NCBI GenBank assembly: GCA_035523995.1
Contig: DATKPQ010000061.1
Location: forward strand, 1 to 64,000
Length of the DNA stretch: 64,000 nucleotides
Source: JASHVB01 sp035523995
Lineage (GTDB): Bacteria; Pseudomonadota; Alphaproteobacteria; Acetobacterales; Acetobacteraceae
Direction of reading: 5' to 3'
Position numbers and translations under genes: made by a program. Positions within the stretch are counted from its first letter, which is position 1. The number at the start of each line of letters is the position of its first letter. Under the pieces are notes generated by a model that ran no database searches, was not told the DNA's origin, and saw nothing but the letters and a program-made list of their open reading frames with translations. Shown here one piece after another: positions 18,701-24,711 of the stretch.

Positions 18701-20329
18701 AAATGTCAGCGTGTTCGCCGTGTCCCAGGTGATCAGCGCCGAATCGGTGATCGTGCCGAGGTCGGGCGCGTTGCACGTGCTGCCGCCACAGGTCGTGGTA
18801 ATCAGGACATTGCTCGTGCCCAAAGCGTTCTGGATATCGCCATTGAAGATATTGGCGGTGTTGGCATTGCTGGCCTGGAACGTGCCGCTGGAATTGGAGA
18901 TCGTGGTGTCGGTCGTGCCGCCGGTGATGTTGATGTCGACCGGATCGAGCAACCAGGTACCGGGCCTGCCGCCGGGGGCCAGCGCGCCGGCGGTCACCAG
19001 GCCCGTATTCGCCATGGCGAGCCAATGGCCCGAGGTCTCGATGAACCCGCCATTGCCACCCAGCGGGCCGCCGTCGGCGCTGATCGTGCCGTTCATCACC
19101 GTGGTGCCGTCCGTCAGCGAGGACAGCACCGTCACGCGGCCGCCGTTGCCGTTCCCTGTTGCGTTCGCGGCGATCAGTGCGCCTGGGGCAACGTAAATGC
19201 CGGCGGAGGTGTGGGTCGCGGTGACGGTGGGGCCATCCTTCGCCCGCTTCAGCGTGGTGCCGAGTGCGATCACGCCGCCGCCGGCCTGGCCGGAGGCACT
19301 GATCCGGGCGGTCGATGCGACGTTCACGTTGCCGCTGGGATTCACCACGATGTTGCCGCCGGTGGTGCCCGGCTTGGCGCCATTCGCCTGAAGCTGGCCT
19401 TCGATGGTGATATCGCCGCCGACGCCTGCCAGCGTGATCTTGCCGACATGATTGCCGATGGTGTTGGCGCGGATCTTTCCACCCGCATCCACCAGCGTCT
19501 GCACGATGCCGTCGGCTTCGCGTGCGGTGAGCTGCACCGTGCCGCCATCGGCGATGATGGTACCGGTATTGGTTACCAGCGCCTTGGCGCCGTTAGGCAG
19601 CGTCTTCACCAGGCCGCTGACGTCGATCGACATCAGGCCGTCGCCGTACAGATCGAGCGTGGTCTCGGTGCCGCTGGCCAGAACCACGTGGCCGAGACGC
19701 GCGACGATCACGCCATCGTTGCGCACTTGCGGCGCCACCAGTGCCGCAAGCCCCGCCTGCCGCACGGTGATGTGGCCTTGGTTGATCACCGATGCGTTGG
19801 GATTGGCTGGCAGGTCGGTTACCAGCTTGCCACTGTTCAGGAACGCGCGGGTCGCCGCATCGCTGCTGGAGGCGGCGGAGACCATCAGGCCCGCGGTGTT
19901 CACCTGCGAACCCTTGTAAAAGATCACGCCGGACTGGTTCTCTATGATCACCTGTCCGTTTGCGTCGAGCCTGCCGGCGATCTGCGACGGGTTAGGCGTG
20001 GTAACCCGATTCAGTGCTACGGCGGCGGCGTTCGGCTGATTGAATTGTACCTGTGCCTGGCTGCCGATATTGAAGGTCTGCCAGTTGATGGCGGCGCGCT
20101 GGCTGGCCTGGCTGATGGTGGTGGTGTTGCCGCTGGTGCTGATCGAGGCGCTGCCACCGAACACCGAGCCGCCGGTTGGCAAGGCGTTGTTTGGCGGTTG
20201 TGCCTGCGCTGGCAGCGCCACCACCACCACGACGGTCGCGCACAGGGCGGTTGTGACGAGCAATGCCGGACGGGGTCGGCGGATCACCCCCAGCAGCTTC
20301 GCCTGTCCCGTGTGCCGTGCCTTGGCCAT
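9779..20329 (-). CDS. TpsA-family two-partner secretion exoprotein (filamentous haemagglutinin-like)
   Basis: 3,516 residues from the ATG at 20329, chosen because AGGGG lies about 7 bases upstream; an in-frame ATG nine codons earlier (20356) has no such site. After the signal peptide (ending near ALPAQAQ) comes the TPS domain (about 40-290: AINWQTFNIGSQAQVQFNQP, RVTTPNPSQIAGRLDANGQV). Then come GGFIETSGHWLAM and GTWLLDPVDINITGG, usual in haemagglutinin-like TpsA proteins. The remainder is Gly/Ser/Thr/Ala-rich parallel beta-helix repeats with two repeat families: about 113-residue units and about 43-residue NTGSI/NSGLI units. The last 75 residues hold Cys pairs C3446/C3453 and C3499/C3508. It is secreted through the TpsB encoded just upstream (51-base gap). 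No toxin or protease domain is visible at the C-terminus. Adhesin or matrix function is inferred from the family. Confidence 0.92.
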   Translation of the reverse strand: MAKARHTGQAKLLGVIRRPRPALLVTTALCATVVVVVALPAQAQPPNNALPTGGSVFGGSASISTSGNTTTISQASQRAAINWQTFNIGSQAQVQFNQPNAAAVALNRVTTPNPSQIAGRLDANGQVIIENQSGVIFYKGSQVNTAGLMVSAASSSDAATRAFLNSGKLVTDLPANPNASVINQGHITVRQAGLAALVAPQVRNDGVIVARLGHVVLASGTETTLDLYGDGLMSIDVSGLVKTLPNGAKALVTNTGTIIADGGTVQLTAREADGIVQTLVDAGGKIRANTIGNHVGKITLAGVGGDITIEGQLQANGAKPGTTGGNIVVNPSGNVNVASTARISASGQAGGGVIALGTTLKRAKDGPTVTATHTSAGIYVAPGALIAANATGNGNGGRVTVLSSLTDGTTVMNGTISADGGPLGGNGGFIETSGHWLAMANTGLVTAGALAPGGRPGTWLLDPVDINITGGTTDTTISNSSGTFQASNANTANIFNGDIQNALGTSNVLITTTCGGSTCNAPDLGTITDSALITWDTANTLTFSADNNIIINRGAAIIGAAGTLILSAGNTTPTGSITIGAPIDVANFTASSNTAGAITVNDVVIANGSISIAAGTGGITLGADLGSSNTQLTNLSSGGTIAQTAGSITSQQLEITAAGPVSLPGANAVEMLAAQVTGSGSGFAFNNTGTPLTVGTVGAVAGIATNGGAIALSTTTSGDLTLAGDLTATGQPVSLISAGTISQTSGSITAGMLTGSAVGSAQLTDSNDIATLGNFTVADGDDSGSNFDLVNAGSIGVAGTVGADNVTIDAGAIGVSGTILAPNGFISLASTSGAIGLTSAALLDGNLVGLTSNTSITEAATSTLVASSLNAIATNGSIVLGSTLNQIASMTGATAAGDVTIVSGEGMLLTGFYSGTNLLFESTGSTGTLRLAEGENSATLDAPGGTISLLAGTIEENPGALIESSVVEIAPSTGMGVTLNGTQGAGGLVIDSTLLGDIDASLLRVGRAAGTTTATGITLANALNTGTIVLELDSTGAVVATGTAALTVPTLTGTAGNGFTLIASGDAIGTLGLLDATAGNVLVTDATPLTVAGTVSVSSTGTLLLNAGSIALAGGGVLNDPTGTVDLSTTTSGITETGGSIVAAVLQSSSNVAGPATLGDTNNIGTLAGFVVNGGSLLLADGNSDDLHVTGSVFAAGVTLVAGAITTANSIVSTGSLGLTATAAGISIGSLVSAGGTLDLSATSGNVAEVNGGTIVAATVFSNLGVGQGATLLNGNSIGALGAFSAGTGDFLLIDDQSLSIAGAVSAAGDIFVKDAASGGITLAAGGALAATGTQPLIELVANQFALNTGFGTISAVNGTVAIAPLSGGTLVSLAGSTSNTGTLLIPGNLLADINAGNGTLQIGSYADFVNGGAGTVTAGAISVDGPVNLGGVAATLRLDSIGGVTESGTNAITVGTLVGNAGSTVSLTNNNAIGALGSFDVANGNFVLNDPNITGSLAVVGLVSATTVDLSAANAGIQESGNGAIDAATLQSSGGAGGNVDLGGGNAIGTLGNFTLSAGTFHLSNSGSLSGMNVTGSVIASSVTLDGLSGTLAISNTVSATSGLVSITDTGTGGNIALNNGAYVSGPTIDLTSGSIALNGNAFLGNSTAVLDLTTTGTGGVGEASAATILAALLQSSGGIANSVSLGSAGNTIAAIGSLAESAGTFSLTDKGNLSVGTLTAPGIGIADNNGTITIANRLIATNTVSLSATTILIQGEASDGGTGTTTLLANGGSILETGTLIAGTLSGSASAIANFAGTSNAGVFANRIGSIASFSASGFVLNDGTALAIGSVSGETFASITAAGLLSVNTLISAGTIDLQGTGIQIPGEVNAGPTGPVSLIATNGSINETGTLIAGMLSGSAQAGANLSGSLNGTAFANQVGTLGNFSAAGFVLDNGTALTVTGIVNGGSSVAIDSSQLLSITGSVIGSDLMNLTGSAIAITGAALVSDGGRGTTDLSAANGTIFENATMLIGTLNGTAAASASFSGNNTIANVGSFGAGGFILNDGTTALNVGTINGGTLASIDVAGTLTIASLVSASAVDLTATTILIPGTVNATPSGAMDLIANGGSINETGALIAADLSGSATGVANLAGATTTANQIGTITSFTSNGFALNDGTNLTIDTIAGTSFATVLDAGSLSVNGILSAGSISLTAGSIQIPGEATAGTTGTIELAGTSGPIIETGTLIAGTLSGTSAAIADLAGATVDTNQILNIGSFGSSGLVLNDGTALTASAVNGNSSVSIDVAGTLTVTTLLSGNAIDLAATSIDIPGTVTAGTTGTVTMVANPGSITETGLLTAGMLSGSSTGTTDLANAMIGTLGGFSAAAFTLNDGTGLTVAAPVIATSGAVTIADTGSLTNNSTIQAATAATVSATGNLANNGSVDANGGNAVLAAGNGMLTNGGLIQASANTTLTAVMSLANTGSVLANGGNALLTASNGAVTNGGLIQASTDATLMAGTGLTNTGSVIATSGNALLAANNGTLSSSGLVLAGANTTLQSSGAMTLAGVVNTADSTTLNSGGAITQNGSFLSPVLAGSAASTVSLLGATPTANQVGMLTNFTAGGFTLDDGEALTVSGVVNGGPSVTVNDAVAVTVNGSIVSASVMSLTGSAITINGFVTDGGSGTTSLTATGGAITEGGTLIAGTLSGSATDAAGLTGATASANQIANLSTFSATSLTLLDGAGLTVVGPVTATTGAISVATQGALTNRSLVQAATSATLTAATAATNTGSIIAQSGNAVVTAASGTLTNGGLILASLNATVSGDAGFTNTGSIVATAGAASIAAANGAFANSGLIQASSGATLSGASGANTGSGSIIVQAGGASLTATSGTLTNAGQVVAHTSVTMQSAGDLTTTGLIAAQGGDASLTSTGGQITTGGIVLASDNAMLQAASNLTNSGSIVAQSGSASLTAFAGTLMNSGLIQAVTGATLSGASGANTGSGSIIVQAGSAALTATSGMLTNAGQVVAHTSVTMQSAGDLTTTGLIAAQGGDASLTSTGGQITTGGIVLASDNATLQAASNLTNSGSIVAQTGSASLTASAGVLSNSGLVQAATNATLQAAAGLNNTNTGSIIAQAGNASLTASTGTLFNSGLISAGGTLSVTAANGPIVQAGAGASMVAGAVVVTNASGGISLDGLVKDDTGIVLNSGGNITQDGILIADLLTGSAAGTVNLLGASPASNQVATLGSFTSSGAFALNDGISLTIAGPVTVNGVGSSFSLNDVANVTINNIIVASRLLITTPATIFLGNGGLVTGGVPNGTPLPLKSLSTNELPFLGNAPYMGVSQGAWLKASNVIQTGNAFTVANFSGTAESVLLIDLTPNSTASMLHLAGGLMAPTTWAIFDVGAGQANGSFNVQRLDFLYTQPPGLASFTNATVGGDTGFAAAGTSFIQPLPNANYRVNGCPIHSVNCTILTTLSLPTANPLNDIIIGSPSNSQNQGDLVLPVVSDERYELMPCANPNPQGVCDETKRPEQ
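11059..11821 (-). repeat. Near-identical 381-bp tandem duplication inside tpsA
   Basis: Two adjacent 381-base copies (boundary near 11440) encode 127-residue units. Anchor words recur at exactly this distance: ttgcgccacg at 11111 and 11492, gctaccagtg at 11381 and 11762. Most of each unit is almost identical at the base level, including silent sites, so the duplication is recent or kept alike by gene conversion. The frame is preserved. Confidence 0.85.
12280..15010 (-). repeat. Array of about 330-bp diverged modules in tpsA
   Basis: A module of about 110-120 residues repeats in this stretch. Each has the consensus order ETGTLIAGTLSGSA, then ANQIGxIxxF, then GFxLNDGTALTV, then IxIPGxVxAGxxG. 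The start of the module is marked on the plus strand by gatcagcgtgccggtttcg-like words near 12281, 13312, 13641, 13971, 14290, 14652 and 14983, mostly 320-360 bases apart. The modules are diverged, so this is older than the 381-base duplication. Confidence 0.75.
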
Positions 20330-20380
20330 AGCCGTTCCCCTCGTCCGGCCGTGCATGCGGCAGCCGGGTCGTCGTTAGCT

Positions 20381-22192
20381 TCAGAAGCGCGCCAGCACAC
20401 GCCAGTACAGACCGATGGCATTCTCGGCCGATATGTTTGTGCCGGAGCCGGTAGGGTAGCGGTTCATGCGGTCCAGGGCCTCGAAATCGACTTCGTAGTA
20501 CTCGGTTACCTGCATGCGTACGCCGCCGCCTGCGGACGCGACGTGCGTGGCAAAGTCGGTTGGCTGGTTCTGCCAGACTTCGCCCCAGTCATAGAACAGA
20601 TAGAACTGCGTGGAGACGTTGGCCGAGAGGTGGAACATCGAGAGGTTCGTGCCGGTGTTGAACTGCAGTTCGGTCGTCCAGGCCAGTCCCTTGTCTCCTG
20701 GGATCTGGCCGGAGTAGTAGCCGCGCGTGTATTGTGCGCCGCCGAGATAGAATTGCTCGGCGGGCGGCAGGATGTAGCCGCTCCATTGTCCGGCGAGCAA
20801 TTCCATCAGCGCAACACTGCTGGCGGCCGAGGGTGAGAACAGGGTCTGCGTGCGGGTTGCGAGGAAGTTGATCTTGGTGAAGTCGCTCTGCTCATTCTGG
20901 CGGGCGGCAGTCGGCGAGGTGCCGTTGGTTTCCGCGCCCAGCAGGGGCAGGCCTTGAGAGACCCGCACGGTCAGCGCGTTCTCTGCCGGCCGATCGGTTC
21001 CGAGCCACAGATCCGACAATGCATAGTCGCCGCCGAACCGCACCACGCGCAGCGAGTCGAAGCTCTGCGTGGTTAGTGGATTGCCGGTCCGAATATCGGA
21101 TTCCAACGCGTCCAGGTCGAGGAAGACGTTCAATGTCTGCTGCCGCGAGCGGATCACCGGATAGCTGAACCCGCCGCCGAATACGTCGGTGAAACCATGG
21201 TAGTTTTCGGCTGCGAGGCCGCTGAGCCCGCCACCGGACGGGATGGCGTTTCCTTCTCCCGCATATAGTCTCATCTTCAGGCCGGAACTGCCGATGAAGA
21301 ACTCCTCGGAAAACTGCCCGAAATTCTGGCTGTTTGGAAAGGTATGATAATAGGTGAGCTCGGTTTTCTCGCCCAGATCGGTGAAGCTGTTCAAATCCAG
21401 GACGCCGAGGCCCTCGACCGGACCGGTCTGGTCAAACGCACGATTGTCGAAGGTCATCAGGCCGGAGACCGGCTTGCGGCTGACCTGCGCGATCAGGTTC
21501 AGCGCGCCGGGCTGATCGGTGGAAGGCTGCAGCACCGCGCGCAGCGTCACGCCCGGGACGTCCTGCGCCAGCAGGAGATAACGTTCCAGCGTCGCGGCAT
21601 CGATCGGTGTCACCTCGGTGAGGCGCTTGAGGAAGCGCAGCACCTGCACGCCGGCCGGACCGATATCGCCATCCAGCTTGACGCTGGCGATATGGCCCTC
21701 GGTCACCACGAAGCGCAGTGCACCGGCGGTGTCGAGGTTGGCGGAGACGGTGCTGAGGACGTAGCCGGAGGAGCGGTAGTATTGCAGGATGGCCTGGCGC
21801 GCGGCGTCGATCTTGGTGAGAGGCACCGCGGGACCGGTGAGGCCGGTGGTGAAGGGGGTGATTGCCGAGAGCGGGAATGCGGTGACGCCGTCCACAGTGA
21901 CGGTGGTCACGCTGACGGTGCGGTTAGGGACCTCGGCACCGGGCGGCGGCAGGGCGGGCAACGCCGCGCCCGGCGCGGTGGAGGGGGGCGCGGGCGGCAG
22001 GATGCGGGGGATCGGCGAGCCCTGCGGCACCTGCCGCAAATTTGGGGGCGCTTGCGCCAGCGCGGGTGCGGAAACGATGACGCTGCCCAGCAGCAACGCT
22101 CCGCCGACAAGCCCGCGCACCCGGTGCAACGGCGTGCATCGGGCAAACGACAAGTTCCGGCTGGATGACCGGCTACCCCCCAAGGATGACAA
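20381..22192 (-). CDS. TpsB-family outer-membrane transporter (ShlB/FhaC/HecB type)
   Basis: 603 residues. A signal peptide ends near SAPALAQA (about 47), followed by a Pro-rich stretch (48-90). POTRA-type modules span about 95-235 (VTVDGVTAFPLSAI; YYRSSGYVLSTV; GHIASVKLDG). The 16-strand barrel runs to a C-terminal Phe (VLARF). Two family hallmarks are present: the L6-loop motif as TRGY (489-492; usually VRGY) and FYDWG (533-537). TpsB proteins recognise the TPS domain of their TpsA in the periplasm and export it. The annotated start is a TTG at 22192 preceded by a purine-rich AGGATAGGGGCGGG; a GTG at codon 26 is an alternative. It is the first gene of the TPS locus. Confidence 0.93.
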   Translation of the reverse strand: MSSLGGSRSSSRNLSFARCTPLHRVRGLVGGALLLGSVIVSAPALAQAPPNLRQVPQGSPIPRILPPAPPSTAPGAALPALPPPGAEVPNRTVSVTTVTVDGVTAFPLSAITPFTTGLTGPAVPLTKIDAARQAILQYYRSSGYVLSTVSANLDTAGALRFVVTEGHIASVKLDGDIGPAGVQVLRFLKRLTEVTPIDAATLERYLLLAQDVPGVTLRAVLQPSTDQPGALNLIAQVSRKPVSGLMTFDNRAFDQTGPVEGLGVLDLNSFTDLGEKTELTYYHTFPNSQNFGQFSEEFFIGSSGLKMRLYAGEGNAIPSGGGLSGLAAENYHGFTDVFGGGFSYPVIRSRQQTLNVFLDLDALESDIRTGNPLTTQSFDSLRVVRFGGDYALSDLWLGTDRPAENALTVRVSQGLPLLGAETNGTSPTAARQNEQSDFTKINFLATRTQTLFSPSAASSVALMELLAGQWSGYILPPAEQFYLGGAQYTRGYYSGQIPGDKGLAWTTELQFNTGTNLSMFHLSANVSTQFYLFYDWGEVWQNQPTDFATHVASAGGGVRMQVTEYYEVDFEALDRMNRYPTGSGTNISAENAIGLYWRVLARF

Positions 22193-22467
22193 ATCCCGCC
22201 CCTATCCTGCGCGACCCATACCACATTTGCGCGCGATGCGTACGACCGCTGTTTACAGCAATCTTTCAGATCATTGCGCAAACATCAATAGTTAAATTCG
22301 CGCAACTTATAACGGAATAGATTCTATGCTGATCGATCAATAAAATCTGTCGTGCATTGACCGTCTGCCGGCGCAACAAAGCGTGGAACATTTCGGCCGT
22401 GCCGCGCGTTGACTCACGGTGGCAGCGGCAGTCCTGATAGCGGCGGACCTTAAAAGCGGAGGACCGC
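22193..22467. promoter_or_regulatory. AT-rich divergent promoter region
   Basis: This 275-base gap separates the tpsB locus (minus) from an aldo/keto reductase (plus) and must hold promoters for both. The segment 22245-22350 is clearly AT-rich against its surroundings (for example catcaatagttaaattcg and acttataacggaatag), which is unusual for this genome. Candidate -10 elements include TATAAC (22309-22314) and TAGATT (22318-22323) on the plus strand. No -35/-10 pair is good enough to name. The AT-rich block could bind a silencer or a regulator of the exoprotein locus. Confidence 0.5.
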
Positions 22468-23475
22468 ATGCCTGAATGGGAAAAGCGCCGCGTCGGCAAG
22501 ACCAATCTGTCGGTGACCTGGCTGGGCCTGGGGACCGCGACGATGGGCGGCAGCCGCATTCCGGTGACACGGGAAGAAAGCGAGAAGATGGTGCGCGCGG
22601 CCTGGCAGGCGGGCGTGCGTTATGTCGATACGGCGCCGTTCTATGGCGTCGGGGCGGCCGAGCGCCGGGTCGGCGACGCGCTGCGCGACGAGCCACGCGA
22701 TGAATGGGTGCTGTCCACCAAGGTTGGGCGCCTGCTGCGTCCGCGCCGGGTGCCAGGCGGTGCGACGGATGGGCGGCTGGCGCCGCTGCCGTTCGAAGTG
22801 GTGTACGACTACAGTTATGACGGGATCATGCGGTCCGTCGAGGATTCCTACCAGCGGCTCGGGTTGGCAAAGATCGACATCCTCTACGTGCATGATATTG
22901 GCGTTTACACGCATGGCGAGGCGGGAAACGCGCCGCATATACACGCATTGCGCGAAAGCGGCTATCGCGCATTGGACAAGTTGAAGACGGACGGCACCGT
23001 CAGCGCCATTGGCATTGGGGTGAACGAGAAGGCCGTGCTGATCGAAGCTCTGGGGTTCGCCGACTGGGACGTGTTCTTGCTCGCGGGGCGCTACACGCTG
23101 CTGGAGCAGGAGCCGCTGGATGACCTGCTGCCGATGTGCGTGACGCGGGGGACGTCGATCGTGGTGGGCGGGCCGTTGAACTCGGGGATTCTGGCGGGGC
23201 GCGATACCTGGAACTATGCCGCGGCGCCGGCCGGGATCGTGGAACGGGTGAAGCGGATCGAGGCGGTGTGCGACGCGCACAAGGTGCCGCTGGCGGCGGC
23301 GGCGTTGCAGTTTCCGCTGGCGCATCCCGCGGTGTGTGCGATCATTCCGGGGCCGCGCAGTGCGGCGGAGTTCGAGGCGAATTTGAAGCTGCTGGCGATG
23401 AAGATTCCGGCGGCACTGTGGGCGGATCTGCGGCAGGCGCAGTTGCTGCATCCGGAGGCGCCGACGCCGGGGTAA
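22468..23475 (+). CDS. Aldo/keto reductase (aldose/pyridoxal dehydrogenase-like)
   Basis: 335 residues, TIM-barrel NAD(P)-dependent oxidoreductase. The four catalytic residues of the superfamily are visible: Asp54 and Tyr59 (YVDTAPFYG), Lys85 (LSTKVGRLL) and His142 (YVHDIG). The sequence around residues 90-125, with an insertion before FEVVYDYSYDGIMRSVEDS, is like the D-threo-aldose 1-dehydrogenase/pyridoxal 4-dehydrogenase branch. GGAGG lies 6 bases before the ATG. It is divergent from tpsB and probably monocistronic. The substrate cannot be decided from sequence. Confidence 0.9.
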   Translation: MPEWEKRRVGKTNLSVTWLGLGTATMGGSRIPVTREESEKMVRAAWQAGVRYVDTAPFYGVGAAERRVGDALRDEPRDEWVLSTKVGRLLRPRRVPGGATDGRLAPLPFEVVYDYSYDGIMRSVEDSYQRLGLAKIDILYVHDIGVYTHGEAGNAPHIHALRESGYRALDKLKTDGTVSAIGIGVNEKAVLIEALGFADWDVFLLAGRYTLLEQEPLDDLLPMCVTRGTSIVVGGPLNSGILAGRDTWNYAAAPAGIVERVKRIEAVCDAHKVPLAAAALQFPLAHPAVCAIIPGPRSAAEFEANLKLLAMKIPAALWADLRQAQLLHPEAPTPG

Positions 23476-23499
23476 GTTACCTTTCCTGCGTAGCGCTGT

Positions 23500-23640
23500 T
23501 CGCGCAGCGCGGGAGAGATTGAGATGCGAAGCCACGGGGGTGAGGGCGATCAGGTCGTTACGCTATTGGCTTTTGGCCTGGCGATCGCCCTTACCCTCGG
23601 CGCTGCGCGCCTTGACCTCTCCCGCTGCGCGCGAGAGGTT
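23500..23640. repeat. REP-like palindromes before the tautomerase gene
   Basis: Two inverted repeats lie between the aldo/keto reductase and the tautomerase. GGGTGAGGGCGATCAGG pairs imperfectly with the later GGCGATCGCCCTTACCC (about 23539-23596). CCTCTCCCGC pairs with GCGCGAGAGG (23617-23639). The words cctctccc and gggagagg recur in other palindromes of this window (48617-48688), which marks a repeat family. Confidence 0.55.
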
Positions 23641-23664
23641 TACCGACAACTGAGGGAGGGGCCT

Positions 23665-23850
23665 ATGCCGGAAGTCTATGTCCATGCCATCGAAGGGCGG
23701 TCGAAAGAGCAGAAACGCGCGCTGATCAAGGACATCACCGATGCGGTGGTGAAGAATTTCGGCGTTACCGCCGACGCCGTGCTGGTTGAGATCCTTGAGA
23801 GTTCGCGCGACAACAAGGCCAAAGGCGGCGTGTTGTTCAGCGAGCGCTGA
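23665..23850 (+). CDS. 4-oxalocrotonate tautomerase family protein
   Basis: 61 residues, the usual size. After Met removal the catalytic Pro1 is exposed (MPEVYVHAIEGR), and Arg11 of the classical enzyme is also present. The central helix and VLVEILESSRDN follow the family, and KGGVLFSE supplies the conserved Gly-Gly turn. The start follows GAGGGAGGGG and begins with Met-Pro, which settles it over longer frames. The natural substrate is unknown; these small enzymes isomerise enol/keto acids and often have side activities. It has no catabolic neighbours. Confidence 0.88.
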   Translation: MPEVYVHAIEGRSKEQKRALIKDITDAVVKNFGVTADAVLVEILESSRDNKAKGGVLFSER

Positions 23851-23862
23851 TAGCGCGCCGTA

Positions 23863-23879
23863 TCGTACGAACGGTTCGA
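23863..23879. promoter_or_regulatory. 17-bp partly palindromic motif, copy 2
   Basis: Identical over 17 bases to the motif at 721-737 (TCGTACGAACGGTTCGA). Here it lies 12 bases after the tautomerase stop and some 150 bases before the end of the convergent cupin gene, so it does not sit at an obvious promoter. It may be a dispersed repeat rather than an operator. Confidence 0.3.
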
Positions 23880-24026
23880 ATGGCACACGCACCAGCGTAG
23901 CGGCCGGCGGCAGGGTGCGAAGCCTGTCACCGGCCGTTCGTCTGCGCTGCCAGGTTGCTCACCAAGCCAACCTTATCCGGGATTGCTCCAGCAGACCTCG
24001 ATGGCGGGCGTTTCGTGCCCGCGCCC

Positions 24027-24518
24027 TTATACGTGGCGCCATGATGGCCGGCGCGGATCGGCCAACTCGATATCGACCGGTCCGATGCCGAAGACCGCCA
24101 CCACGACGGGCTCCTTGATACCCGCGGGGACGCCGTCGTAGTGCCACGTCCGTGCCGCGCGCTTGACGAACCCGCCTGCGGGTACCGGTACTGTCATTTG
24201 CGGTGTGAAGTCCCTGCCGCTGTCCACCCACCATGTGCCGGAGATCACCACCTGGATCCGGTCCGTGCGGTAGCTGTGCGGGGCGCTGAACCAGCCGGGG
24301 TTCCATTTCATCATCACCAGGTACGGCCCTGGCTTGTTCAGGTCGCCGTACAGCGGCGCCATCTCGCCGCTGCCAGGCGGCAACCCATCCCAGGATTCGA
24401 ATTTGATCCGGCCGCGCTGGATCACCAGGGTCTCCTTCGGGTCGATCGGCGATGCCTCCGCGGTCCTTGCGAGCAATACCGGCAGCAACGAAGCCAGCAG
24501 CAAATTGCGGCGTTGCAT
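24027..24518 (-). CDS. Secreted cupin-domain protein
   Basis: 163 residues from the ATG at 24518, chosen because AGGTGGA precedes it and a signal peptide begins there (MQRRNLLLASLLPVLLARTA, cleavage near residue 22). The mature part has cupin-like strands: HSYRTDRIQVVISGTWWVDS carries the first histidine motif, and RTWHYDG the second. The protein should be periplasmic and may bind a metal. I cannot name a substrate. It is convergent with the tautomerase gene and has no operon partner. Confidence 0.75.
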   Translation of the reverse strand: MQRRNLLLASLLPVLLARTAEASPIDPKETLVIQRGRIKFESWDGLPPGSGEMAPLYGDLNKPGPYLVMMKWNPGWFSAPHSYRTDRIQVVISGTWWVDSGRDFTPQMTVPVPAGGFVKRAARTWHYDGVPAGIKEPVVVAVFGIGPVDIELADPRRPSWRHV

Positions 24519-24711
24519 GGGTTCCACCTGTCCGTTCTGTCGTGATGCCGATGGCGTGGACGCGATGCGAGGATCGCGCGGTGCGCATGGCGCGTTGCCA
24601 TATTGAGCCGGGAGGTGCGGGGTTAACCTGATGCGCGGTGCATGCGCCAATTCAGGCGACGAATGATCGGCTCTCGGCAGAGCGGGGCACGCGCGGGCGG
24701 TCGCGCGCCTT

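Noticed and set aside
9722..20836. Very long open frames on the plus strand opposite tpsA, the longest being 861 codons at 14450-17035
   Set aside because: They are shadows of the repetitive GC-rich tpsA gene. Their translations are Ala/Val/Pro- or Arg/Gly-rich without family features, while the minus strand has a signal peptide, TPS domain and partner gene.
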